From Balanoglossus misakiensis (taxonomy: Eukaryota > Hemichordata), in the NCBI GenBank assembly GCA_040954595.2, contig CM082578.2:6758001-6822000 (forward strand): a DNA stretch of 64,000 nucleotides. Reading direction: 5' to 3'. Below the pieces are notes generated by a model. The model was given only the letters and a program-made list of their open reading frames with translations. It was not told the DNA's origin and searched no databases. This document shows, one piece after another, positions 22,901-35,000 of this stretch (the first letter of the stretch is position 1; every line of letters starts with the position of its first letter). The translations under genes were made by a program, and so were the position numbers.

Positions 22901-23549
22901 TTGAATTGTTTTTTTTTCACAAAAAATCTTGTATCAGTTTGATAAGAAAATTTTCCTTTGTTTAGAATGTTGGAAATAAACGATACCCAAATTCTGAGAC
23001 AATATTTTGCAATAATTTCTCCAGAGATAATTCCACCCTGTAAAGAAACTGTCTTATGATGGCATTCATTAAAATTGTTAGAGTAAATATAGACCTATTA
23101 TGAATATTAGTGTCCAAAAGCTGAAATAATTCGAAAAAAATCTCAGTGTCTGTATATAAATGTACCATTGTATAAAACCCCGGTTTTAAGAGCATTCCTA
23201 CATTAATAAGTTTCAATATTTATTGCGACACTAGTAATGATTGTTCCGTCGATGATAGTTTTAAAAGTTGTTGATATCCTGTGACTTTGCATTATTTATG
23301 ACGGATAACCATTTTGTGGCGTGCCGTAAACGAGAGACAGAAAAGAAAATGGCGGGATCGATTGTCGGTTGCACCCGCCCGAGTTCTCAATCGCCGCGAA
23401 ATAGCTTCGCGGGGACACTCGGTTCGGTCAGTCAGCAGTGACGCCGATAGAAGACACAGAAAAACGAACAAGACCAAAAGAAGGCGCAAACAGTGTTGCT
23501 TGGTGTACTAAACATCTCCCGGGCCATAGTAGTGTCGTATGATGCCACA
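19924..23549. other. Intergenic: sulfotransferase 3' end to miR-182
   Basis: A poly(A) signal for the sulfotransferase (AATAAA, + strand) occurs at 20410-20415. CpG-dense sequence at about 20870-21080 (GTGCGCGTGCCGTCGTC, TCTGTCGCGCGCTC) resembles an unmethylated regulatory patch. A 98-codon open frame at 22355-22651 (+) has no recognised domain. A - strand AATAAA at 23224-23219 lies 325 bp beyond the miR-182 hairpin and could end the primary microRNA transcript. Confidence 0.45.
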
Positions 23550-23630
23550 CGCTGTACTTGGCAAAATTAGAACCACTGACGTCATGTCGGTTACAGTGTG
23601 AATTCTAACTATTGCCAAATACAGTCAGCG
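23550..23630 (-). ncRNA. mir-182: mir-182 precursor hairpin
   Basis: On the - strand the 5' arm (mature about 23619-23597) begins TTTGGCAATAGTTAGAATTC, with the miR-182/miR-96-type seed TTGGCA and the family AGAATTCACAC ending. The 3' arm, containing GTGGTTCTAATTTTGCCAAG, pairs back along the mature strand and continues into CGCTG/CAGCG at the base. The loop is about 12 nt. The vertebrate sequence differs in the middle (ATGGTAGAACTC), as expected for a distant orthologue. It is the last member of the cluster in transcript order. In vertebrates miR-182 acts with miR-183 and miR-96 in differentiation of hair cells, photoreceptors and other sensory neurons. Confidence 0.9.
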
Positions 23631-24175
23631 GCAGCCAAGTGGCAGACAGGCAAATTCGACTACCCGTAAGCTAAAATATGGCATTTGCGTGTCGTTAGAT
23701 CCAAAAGAAAAATCGACGTTTGCGAATTCGGCGTCACGTCTAGGGAGAACATACGTGTAGATTCAAGAGCATAAGGCTTACTTATAAAACAGAAAAGCTT
23801 CAAAATCAGACCAGAGCCGTACACCAACATGTTCGATAATCAAGGGAAATAACTAAATCCTTTAAATAAGTTAACTGTTCCTGGATGTTGTGAACACGAA
23901 AAAATTGACCCAAAAATAGAAAGCAATACAAAATGATAATCATAATGGTGTTAAAAAATACTTGCGCGTAGAGTCCAAGTTTTGGCGCGACACATCCGAA
24001 AATCCGTTCACGTATCGCATGAGACCGACAGTGGTACGCATGTATGGTGGGACGGTAAAGACGACGCAAGCGATATGCCTAACGACTTTAAAGTGATGGC
24101 GTACTGATTCGTCTAAATTCTGACAACGCCAGAATAAGTAACGGGCTGAGTGGCCCGGATGAAGGATAACCACGC

Positions 24176-24240
24176 CCTCCTTGCCACTAGCATACTTTCG
24201 CTGACTGAAATAACAGCAAAATGTGCTAGTGCCAAAGAGG
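24176..24240 (-). ncRNA. mir-96: mir-96 precursor hairpin
   Basis: The - strand 5' arm at 24236-24215 begins TTTGGCACTAGCACATTTT. It matches the vertebrate miR-96 sequence as I recall it through base 19, with one T fewer in the following T-run. The 3' arm (AAAGTATGCTAGTGGCAAGG, 24198-24179) pairs along the whole mature strand with only a G-G and a C-A mismatch. The loop is about 17 nt. It sits between mir-183 and mir-182, as in vertebrates. This is one of the most secure calls in the window. Confidence 0.95.
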
Positions 24241-24502
24241 AAGTGACCGTGAACTATTCTTGCATAAATCACCATAAATTACCATAATAATTGGATTTCA
24301 AGCTTACCCACGTGATGAAAATTACCGCAATGCTTAAAAGGGACCCCTTAACGAGTTGTTTTAATGACAAACACACAATTCAGAAGTTGCAATAAAGGTC
24401 AATTTAAACATCTCCTTAATGCTAGAATAATTACTCAAAAGGAAGCAAGGCACAGTTCTGATTTGCAAGCACGGCTAAGGCTCGGTGCAGCGACAGAAGC
24501 AT

Positions 24503-24545
24503 GATTAATGATGTACACACACACACATATACACACACACACAGC
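24503..24545. repeat. (CA)n microsatellite between mir-96 and mir-183
   Basis: An interrupted CA dinucleotide run (ACACACACACATATACACAC...) lies in the 350-bp spacer between the mir-183 and mir-96 hairpins. Confidence 0.9.
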
Positions 24546-24589
24546 CAGGGAAATGATGCAAGCATGTTGCAGGGATGTAAAAGCTCTCA

Positions 24590-24671
24590 GCTTTGTACAT
24601 GGCACCATCGACTCCACTGAACAAAGATATGGGCGACAGTGAATTCTATAGTGCCATATACAATGCAAAGC
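24590..24671 (-). ncRNA. mir-183: mir-183 precursor hairpin
   Basis: The - strand mature strand at 24658-24637 reads TATGGCAC-TATAGAATTCACTG. The seed ATGGCAC and the AGAATTCACTG tail match miR-183; the vertebrate GG in the middle is replaced by a single A. The opposite arm CAGTGGAGTCGATGGTGCCA, followed by TGTACAAAGC, pairs with it and with the basal GCTTTGCATTGTA. The loop is about 17 nt. It is the first hairpin of the cluster in transcript order, 350 bp upstream of mir-96. The three hairpins within 1.12 kb on one strand are very probably processed from a single primary transcript. Confidence 0.93.
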
Positions 24672-27600
24672 AAAGCAAAGCGAAACAAAACAAGAAAAAC
24701 CCAGCCAAAACAAAATTCCAGCGTTCATGGCAGCATAAAACGACGGATAGAGCGAGGTGTGCGAAGCTTGCAGGTGGTTTACTTGCTCGGGTGCAGGTGT
24801 AACTGGTTGTCGGGACACTGGGAGCACAGAGAACGCCGGGAGTACACGTACTAACGGAAATAAAGTGCAGCGGGGTCACAGGTCACTCAGTGGACAAAGA
24901 GGATCGACGAAGTCACATTTAGTATTCGGGTGCAATAGAGGTGACTAATAAGTCGACATCACTTTGGCATTGACAGCCACACATACACTTCACACATAGG
25001 ATGACGTGACAATGAAACTAAATGAGGGACAGACGGCAGAGGTCAGGCAAGACTAGAACAAATTATTAGAACTCATTTAATACAACTCTCTCCCATTGCT
25101 TGTCGTCTCAACTGCAGTAAAAGCCGGTGATAGGAAATAAGGCCAAAGTCTTCCCCCACCCCCCAAAAAAACACACCTATTGACAACAATTCTAGATATT
25201 AAAGTACCTTTTCACAGAGGCACCGATCAGCACAAAGGATTTTCCCACCGATACTGTTTGCATATCGTGATTACTCAGGTATATTTCCTGACCATTCCAA
25301 TCTGGACCTCAGCCGTAATGGAATAGTCATATCACACGCTGTCATCTCGCTGAATTGACAAACACTGTTTTTTCCCCTCTCTTGGGTGCATCGTCTGAAA
25401 TAAAAAAAACACAAGATATTGAAGCTGATTTATTTTAAACCATCGTTATCGGTTTAAGTGACATCTGCATAAAAGGCCATTTCGCCATCATGGCTGTGGA
25501 GTGTATACCCTGGTCGCACGGCGTAATACAATTAATCACAGCTCAGGTATAAATAAGGCGCCCAGAAGGAATTCTCGTTTTTATTGACCACTTTGAAATC
25601 ACAACCGCTAACGTCACTTTATCGAACACATAAGCAATCACACCTATTTTTCGCACCTATTTAAAAACAACAAAAAAACAATTCAATTTTATTTTAATTT
25701 GCCAATCTTACTTCATGATACACAATTTAGCCGCCTCGGTACTGTCCCACCTATAACGCCGACATAATTTTGTACTGCCTCCCAGTTGACATTTCCTACG
25801 TACGCGGATTGAGTAGATATGTCAAAGGTCATCATAACGCACCAACAGATAAAAGGAACCGATTAAAACCGGCGGCCTGTTATGCTACGCTTCTAAAACA
25901 TATTTAAAAAATTAAACTAATAATCGAAATCTTGAAGCTCGTCCAAGAATGAACAGGAAGTAATAAAGAAAACGTCCCCTTTACAAATCTGACGAGATGA
26001 ACTTTACAATGGTTTTAGGTTAACTGGTTTTATGTTGATAAACCACACAATTTTATGAACCTTTTGAGAAATTTTGAATATCTTCTTTTGATATTAATGG
26101 GTCTGATACAACCATACAATATATAACAGAGGCGCTGTGGACCAGTTGCGGGGGTATCGAACTTGCTATTGGAGATAGTGATTTGTCAACCCCTATTCGT
26201 CCATTGGAATCACGTCATTCAAAATAATTTATAATGAAATTTATTTCAATCCTTTAACCATTAATACTAAGAGGTTAGTGAAATCTAAAAGTAGAAAGAA
26301 AACAAATGATTAAATGCCAGATACGACCCGCACGAGTTAGTATTCCCGCGCTGAGAAACGATTTATTTTGTTTTAATTCAGGTCAATGCTAAAAATCAAT
26401 AAAGACGTTAGGTTTTGCCTGTCGGTCAACAGCGAGGGCAATTTACTGCGTAATGTCGAGCGTCTGCCGTTTTTTTCAATTTCTTATTTCTTTTCCTTCG
26501 ATAAGCCCCGAATGATAGCAATTAATCTTGTGGGGAGACAGTTTTGTTCTATATTTATTTCTCCGGTAATACCCACGGGGATTTTTGTCAAGGCCAGCAG
26601 ACTGAATGATGCCACTCGGGATAATATTGTCAAGTCATAACCTCAAAAGTAAATTCTTGGAGTATCAATCTGAATTGTTTATCGTCTAGAAAGAACACTG
26701 CGTCATTTTTTTGTTTTATCTTAAGACTGCCAAAGAATAACAACAAAAAAAAACAGACGCGAAAAAACATGATATGGATCACGTGAATTAAACCATATGT
26801 ATAAACTGCTAAAGATACCGTTTACACGCACATTTCAACTAAAAGTACTACGGTAGCGAAAAGGCAAATACATTGTATATCGCAAACGTTGCTCATACGT
26901 TACAATCGCGTCACCACGGTAGCATCTTCAGAGGTCTCAGTGCCCGATTTGTTCGATGTAACCATAGGTGGAAAAATATAAATATTCATATTTCCACGAT
27001 TCCCGCCCCATGTCAAATATGAAGATTTTTATGACAGCGATACCCCGGTATACCCTGGATCAATCTGATCTGACAGTCCGTGGAGCTGTTGTAACACACA
27101 CCACGCGATAATCACTCTTGAAATCAACAACAGCAAGTGAAAACCAAATTAAAAGATTATGGGGTACGTTTCGCAGCTATGATAGCGCTAATTGAAAGAA
27201 TAAAAAGCAAGGATTACGCTTTGCTGTGGTGGGGGGGGGGGGTCGATGAACACAGTGTCACCATATATTTAAAAAAAGATACTTTTTTGTTTATTTCAAA
27301 TTTCTCCGGCGTGCAGAAATAATCAAATAAAAAAAAAGGTTAAAACACGAAGACTGTGTTGATGAAGACGGCAATGCGTGATTTACTTCCTTTTGAAATC
27401 AAACTGTGCGGAGAAAACGTCACTAATGTTCACCTTTTCCCCCATTTCTTTCTGAGTCCATACATCTAAGTGCATCCCACATACGCAGTGCTCTAACGTG
27501 GCACTTTTCTTCAGACAGACTCGGTGATTAATATCTCATCTTACTCTTAACAAGTCGTCTGATTTGATCTCCGCATGTCACTTTCAAGATGAATGCGGCT

Positions 27601-30600
27601 CCTGGGCTTTGGTCGCCATGGCAGCAAAAACATGGCAGCATCCTCAGCTGGAGCAGTCGGTAATGCTGGCGCGGTGTAGATAAGAACAGGCGATGCGCGT
27701 CCAAGGACGGGGATGAACAGCGCGCGCGCGTGTGCGTTCGCGTGCGGCTGGACTGGGTCAGTTTCAAATGGCACAAAGTACGCCCTCCACAGTTTTCAAC
27801 ACGGGGGCAGTTTCCAAGCGGATGCTGCATGTAAGCACCGACGGACAGAAAATATATGAACGAACGAAGGGGGACTCGGAAACAGCAACCGTAAAAATGC
27901 AGATTTTCGCTTCAAATACATTTTCTAAAACTTTTATGCAGGTCGGCGCCATGACGCTTGGTCGACGAAACAGCTGGGCTCGTCAATTTCCCCTGCATTT
28001 CCACGATATGCTTCTTCTGAAGTGCAAGTGAACACGCATGGATGAACCAGCCGGTGGTTTTATACAATCCACCGGAAGTAGGACGGGAAAATACGGGTCT
28101 CTACACACACGACACGTGCACAAAAAACAACGTTCAAAAGCTATAACGCGTGTGCACCATTTGAATCTAGGAACGCGTTTCCAAGACAGAAATTTCGCGC
28201 TTTCGAGCCTATGCAACGAAAAAGTGGAAAGAAAACTGCATTTTTTGCTATTCTTGTTTAAATAATGGCAGGAAATGAGAACAATACATGGGATTTGACA
28301 TTTTTATTAATGTCCTAGCTTTTTCCACCCTCCTGTCTCGCTTAAATGTTTAAAAATGGCAAATTCAGTAATCGATGAGTTTTTTTTCCTACTTTCCTGG
28401 TCTGAAGTGAAAAGTGTTCTTTTCGAACCAGGTGAAATGTGAACAATAGCTTCATCTTGTCGATTTCGTCATGCTGGGAAATTCTTGTTGATTTCATTAG
28501 TTCCATTTGGTGCAAGAAGAATGGGCTTCAGAAGCGGACCATACTTTTAATGTTATTAAACTTGCTCTTAATGACTAATTACATCTTTAACCATTGTTAC
28601 GTATGTCGACATAATATCAACCTAATCGCGGGACCTCATTTTTCAAATTTGAAAAGTACCCTTTGACGTACGTTATGGATCGAGACGACGGCGAAGTGGC
28701 ACATTTAGGAAAAGTATCGCCGAGACGGTTTGTCTATTCCGGAAGTCGATTGTGCAGACAAAAAAGGGCCCGGCCTATTGTTACTCTGACTTCTGTGAAA
28801 TGTATGAATGGATGTGCGCGTCCGAAAAGCATTTTCGAGGTCGCTTATCAGGGCCAGAATTATTTCAACCAGCGTCACACGCCCAGTCGACGTGATCCTT
28901 ATGTATTATTTGCGATAATTTCATGTAGACGGTGTGTGTAGCAAAATCGCGTTTAGTTCTGCACTGTTACAGGACCAACAAGTAAAAAAAAACAAGGAAA
29001 AGCCCCAGAACAGATCGTGAGTGCGGTAAAAGCCGGTGGAAAAAAAATTCTTATCAGTTATAGTCACAGCGCAAAGAATACTAGAAGCTTAGCCTACCCC
29101 CACCTTGAAAAAAAATCATTTTTCCAACAAGATGGCCGAAGAGAACTGGCAATCTTATGCCCATTTTTTTTCTTCGAAAAACAACCTGCCCGGTAAGAAT
29201 TTAAATTAATGTTTCCAGCAATATGCCTAGACCTGGACAGTGCTTTTTTCACAGTGTGTACATTTGACGGTAGTGAAAACACGGCTTCTGTTACTGAATA
29301 ATTAATAAGGTTTGGCTGCGGGAGCCGCCAGCCATGGCGATACACTCGATCGTGGGATGGCTACCGTTGCTCGCTTTGTTATCAACTGTTCCCAATTCAT
29401 ATATAGACTAAAGCGGTGCACGATATAAAAGTCTTTTGCCCAATGCACTTGACATCGTATCAAACCGAACAGTTGGGCTAAAATATCATTGAATGAATGT
29501 CGACTGCATCGAGCAGTTTCGATGGAGGTTTCCCCGTTCTGGTGGCGTTATAAACTCGATGGAAGCACATAGCCATTCTTAGAACGTTCTATGGATGGAT
29601 GGTAAATTTGTGGGATAGAGCGTTTAGCCTGAAATTGGAAATCGTCATATTTGTTGCCGAAGGTTGGTAGTAAGGTGTAAAACACTTGAGGGAAATCGAT
29701 AAACAAAGTAACACGTGTGATGTTATGAATTTATGTCGTGGTTTTACTCTGTGGGTTGATAGTGTCTTTTCTATTTGTCTGTGGTGTAAACACAATTTAA
29801 ATTTGTCGCAATATCGGGTAGAAATGCTCAGACAAATACTCGCCCTGCATGTCCGGAGAATCGTTACGACTCGGAGTTTTTAAAGCACTAGCGAGTATGA
29901 CGCGACCTTTGCGGAGTGCAAGATCTGTATCACTGTGTCCGCGACGCATTTCATGTCCAGGTTACTACACAATATTGAACGCCCAATTTGTCGATGTATG
30001 GTTATAACAGGATCAGTACAATCTGTGGTCGTTAAGTAAACTTTTAACCATGAGCTCAGAAACAGAGATAGTCGATAGTAAAGCTGGTTCATGCATTATA
30101 ATGGCTGCAAAACATGCGTTCGCGAAACCAAGGACAGTCATGCAGGCATTATAGGCAGACGACATTTAGCAAATCTGAAATATAACATGACAGACTAGAG
30201 CAACCGACCGACGGGCGCGACTGACACAAGGAGACCGGTTGACGGAGATACAGGTGCCCGGTGGCGTTACTCGGTGTAATTATAACCTTACCGTGCGACA
30301 GAATGATGATTACTTTAAGCTAGATACGGGGAGGAATCATCCGAAAATTCCGGCTTGCTAATCGCCACTTGATACATCCGATTTTGTGCAGGATATTGGG
30401 GAATCGGTCGAAATCATCTCGCACTAAAATAACACTTTCGACGATGTCATCAGCAAGCGTCGGCCTTTGTCAGAGTCAGAGAGGAGCCCACTTGACTTTG
30501 ACCTCTTCTTTCAAAGCCAATGAACCGAAATTTAATTTGTCAAATTATGTAGTTTTGATATACTGCTAATTGAAATTCAGCTGGTGCCGCCGCCCGTAAT

Positions 30601-32000
30601 TCCGACCACTGTACGTCCCGTGCATAAGCAATGGCCCGTATCCAAATTCTATTTAAAAGCTCGCGCAGCTAGTCTACGTCAGCCAGGTGTTGTGACTGAT
30701 AAGTGGGTGTTTCGCGTTGCCATGGATACAGACCAGCTGTTTCCAGGGAGATGCCTGAAAATTTCGACACGAGCCCTCCAAGCTGTATCTTTCTAGTGTG
30801 TATCGCGCCGTGGAATTTCGTCCGGTCGAAACACACTTTTGTCGCTTACCGAGCGAGAAGGCACTGGCGCGTCGTCGAGTGACATTTGCCTGGCAATTCG
30901 CCCGATTGAATAAATGGCGTCTCCTGACAGTAGAGTAAAAGGCCAGTGAGGCTATAAAAGCCGGATGAGATTCTCAAAAGCATCAATATCTAAACTCATC
31001 CGATGCATTTTTACAGTTCCATGTCAATAGTTTTGACATCGGATTCTCTCACCTTGCCGTCTACAATAAAGACGAAATGAATGCCGACGTGAAAATCTCT
31101 ACTTCATTCTCATAATTCCCAGTGACATGGTTTTATTATTCATTGCCACGCGCGCGTTTGTTTGGGGGCTACTCCGCTGACTGTGGATGGACAACTCAGC
31201 ACAAACGAATGCATCTCTCGTTCCATTCGGTCTGTGTCTGAGGCCCGCGTTTTATCTCCAGATAACGGCGAAATATTTTGTTCCCTGCGTGAACAAAATA
31301 AGTCTTATCCTTTCGAAGAAGGTCCGCCATTCCCGCGGAGTACAGTCGCTGCGTTGATTTTTTTTTCAAGGACCTTGGTGAGGGGACACACTTCGAATAA
31401 AAGTGCACAGGTGAACGCACACAGATTTCGTTTCTCGCAGCGAAGAAATTTACGAGGGTGGCTCGTTGTAATGAGGCGGCCGGATAAGGGACGTGACCTG
31501 GGTTGTCAATAGTTTCGTGTTGAAGTATTTCCCCGTTCTTCAACCATAAAGACAGAGATCAAGACCCTTTACGTGCGAACACAGGTTGTCATGTTCCTAT
31601 TGTTGTTATTTGTGTCTGTTTTTGGAGGGGTTTATTGCGGGCCTGTCGTGAACACTTTAAGAAGGGGAATAAACCAGTGTTGGGTGAACTCGGAAACACT
31701 CTATCACGTCACTACCCAGGACAACATCACAACGCATATGCGCAACACATAAACTTATTTTCTCGAGGGGAAACTTTCGAATCACACTTCTGAAATTGAA
31801 AACAAAGTCGATCCGCTGTGCGGCGCGAATCTGTTGCCAGAACAAAGGCGTGTCAATATGAAAACTATTGTTTAGCCCGACATTAATATCTTGCTTGAAT
31901 CAAGTAATCTAATTGTTTGAAGTTCTTAAACCCGTCGGGGTTACTTTGAATACCTCAATTAAGTCCTCGATTTCATTGCTGTCGGCTGCAGTTTTCATGA
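24672..32000. other. Non-coding interval upstream of the miR-183 cluster
   Basis: No protein-coding exon is supportable. On the - strand this is the upstream side of the microRNA cluster, so its promoter and part of the primary transcript should lie here. Landmarks are a poly-G run near 27229-27242, a CG-alternating patch (GCGCGCGCGCGTGTGCG) near 27718-27735, a 25-codon signal-peptide-like frame at 29334-29411 (+), and a consensus TATAAAAG at 30953-30960 (+). Transposon relics are not evident. Confidence 0.45.
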
Positions 32001-35000
32001 CAGCCAAACCAGGCAAGGTTTTGATGTAATATAAAGCTATTTTAAGCTTGCTGAGGTTTCATAGAATATTTCGCTTCTTCCATGGGAAGTTTTCAGGATC
32101 AGATATATACACGTACCAAGATGTCAAAGAAATGACAATGTACTGTAATTTTTCAACTGCTGAGAAATGTCATCTTTGCAACAGATAAATCATACCTGTT
32201 CAAAGTAAAAATTACGGTGGTCGTTTCCTTTTCTCTGAAATCGACCAAAACCTGAAGTGGTCTCAATCCGTGATGCAGCGACTTACCTATATAAAAGGGA
32301 TTACAATGAAATATCGGCTTTATAACTACCTCCTAGCGGCGATACATTTGTCAGACACATAAAAGGCATACATACTCCGCGTTGCTGTACATCCGTCTGC
32401 GAAAATGCTCGTGTGAGCCGCGTATGCAGTATTGCTATACGCCGCGTGGCCGTCAATCAACCGACGCACGTTGACAAACTATGACATCGTGTTGTTGACT
32501 CATATCCGTTGTCAGACGTGTCTCCAAACCTTAACTACATTTTAAGTTTCGAATTTTCCATGTTGTCATATGCAGTTACATGACATGACGCGATGTGATG
32601 ATGAAGAAGATGACGACGACGACAACAACAACAACAACAACGTCCGAAGATTGACGGAAATTTAGCAAAGAAAATCAAGACAGTTGTGAAACAATACCTG
32701 TCGAATCGTCAAACTGAATACTCTAACACAATTTAATTTTCAAATTTTCAAGTGTGCTTTATGGATGGGAAGTGTCATCCGCAGTGTACTAAATGCAATA
32801 TCTGATGGTATACACTGAATTTGACTTTTTTAAATGAAAAATACGACGTCATTTGTTAACATGTCATAGTAGTCTTCAACACGGTGACGTGAACAAAATG
32901 TGTTATTTATTGGGTTTAATTCTGGTGCGTTGGTTGCTGAGAACACACTGACATCTGACAAGGACACTGATGTTTTAATCGTTTTATCTGAGTTGCGCCC
33001 CACAGGAATTTTTCCACCTGTTATTGCGAAGATTGATAATCGACTACCTCACTTAGTCACTGCAAATCTTAAACGCGGAATATAAATTATTAATCTCTCT
33101 AAATAAACCCAGGCCACACTTCTTAAATCGGTTGCCGCCTATCTCCTTCTATACCCGACTGCCGCGGCGGCGCGCGCAACCACTCGGAGTCATGTGACTT
33201 CACCCCCCCCCCCCTCCGCCTGAAAAGCCAAAATCAATATTGTATCATTTGCATATCTCCTAGCAATCGGTGGGATATAAATCACTCCAGAAGTCGCATT
33301 TGAATCGAGGCTGGACGTCCCTTGAAAGTAAAGTACGGCGTGCACGGGGGAACGCCATGAGTGGTCAAACCTGACTTCCTCCCCTGGCGACAAATTTGTG
33401 ACTCGCGTCTAGTCTGTCGCCGTCCACTTTTAAATTAATGCAATTCATGCATGCAAGGGCTGCCCTTGTTTTTGTGTATTTTTGTTGCGTTTGTTTTGTT
33501 TTGTTTTTTAAATTGAAAAAAGGGTTAGGCTGTGCTACAAGATTTCCGCCTTTCTTGTTTTAATACTGTACATCGTAAATAACGGTTTTGATTTCCTGAA
33601 ATATTGGTCACGTAACGCACGGACATGATTACCTTGAACTGTGTTATAATTTAAAAAAATAAACCAGGAGAAGCTCAACTGAGGGTTCACTGACAGCCTG
33701 TCCAGAACAACCACCCGCGCGTCTTATTTATGGGAATTATCTGATACAAGTGAACGTTTCTCAAAAACGTAGCCCACGTTCGGGTGTAATGAGTGACGTG
33801 TGTGCGAGTTCCGCACACCCCCGCATCTCCCGACAACAGGCTGGAAAATGGCGGCGGTGCATCTGCGGGCTCCGATTATCGGGGAAATCTGAAAACGTGT
33901 CGCTCTTAGTGACCGCCGTAACGCGTCTGATATACTGGCGATAGCGACCGTGTTTTATACATAGAAAGTGGTGGGACTATACTCTCTTGAGGCTTAACAG
34001 GAATAAAACGGTCACTCTGACGTGTTTTTTTTCTATTCCCTCTCACTAAGCTGTGAGCTCAGTTACAGCACATACTATCCCTTAAAGAGTCAAAAGTTTT
34101 ACAAGGAGAGCGCGCTTATGACACACTTCCCTGTCTTAAGATAGAGTGGTCTCCAAGTGCCGACAATTCAGAACGCTGACGTCAGCAGAACGATATACTA
34201 GTCTAGTAAGGTCTTCTCTCTATTGTCCATGTGTGTTTTCACTGAAGGGACAGCTTCATCGTCGTTTTGACAATGAAACCTCTTTTTTATATATTTTCTT
34301 TGAAGTTGCATTTTTCTAACCCCCAGAGACATGCTAAATCGTCGATTTTCAACACCACAGATGCATGCGCATGGAATCATATTGTCATTCAATGTAGAAT
34401 GCAAAACAATCAATGTGATTTCTTGTACGAAGCATACATTTTGTCGTCTAATAATGTGTACGGTTACATTAACTAGCCAGGGTGGCACGTTTGGAACACA
34501 AAATACCAAATATTCTACACGTTTTGATTTCTAGCAAACAAAAACAGCAGATAGCGAAGTATTTATATACGGTGGTCAATGAAGGCTTCTCGGATGATAT
34601 TACTCAGTGACCCCCATCACACAGATTGCACATTGACGGGATCAGACAGTTTGTATGCCCTGCGGCCAATCCAAGCCGAAGTTGAGAGAGCGCCCGCCTT
34701 AGTCCCTACGTGGTGTCGTCTGACTATTAATAAAACCCCGTTGAAGAAACGGCATGAAAAATCGAGATATCGAGACAAGAACTCACCGGTGTTTCAAGGT
34801 GGCGGGTCCGGGGTCGACATTCGGCGCACCTGACACGTCTTTCCTCCCGGCCGTGATGTGGGTTAGTGTCCGATCCATTTTTGGTGCACGCAGCCTGAAA
34901 AGCGGCAGAATTCGCCGCGCCCAGTCGCCTGGATCCACGCAGTCTGTGTGAGCCCCAGCGTTACAAATTAACCTGGAATCAACCTGTAATGGAAATTAAA

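Noticed and set aside
23940-24275. 111-codon - strand frame over the mir-96 hairpin
   Set aside because: The conserved feature is the hairpin; the peptide has no recognised domain and is not needed to explain the sequence.
34358-34372. NRF1-site-like ATGCATGCGCATGG
   Set aside because: It is only a half match to the GC-rich palindrome and stands alone with no promoter nearby.
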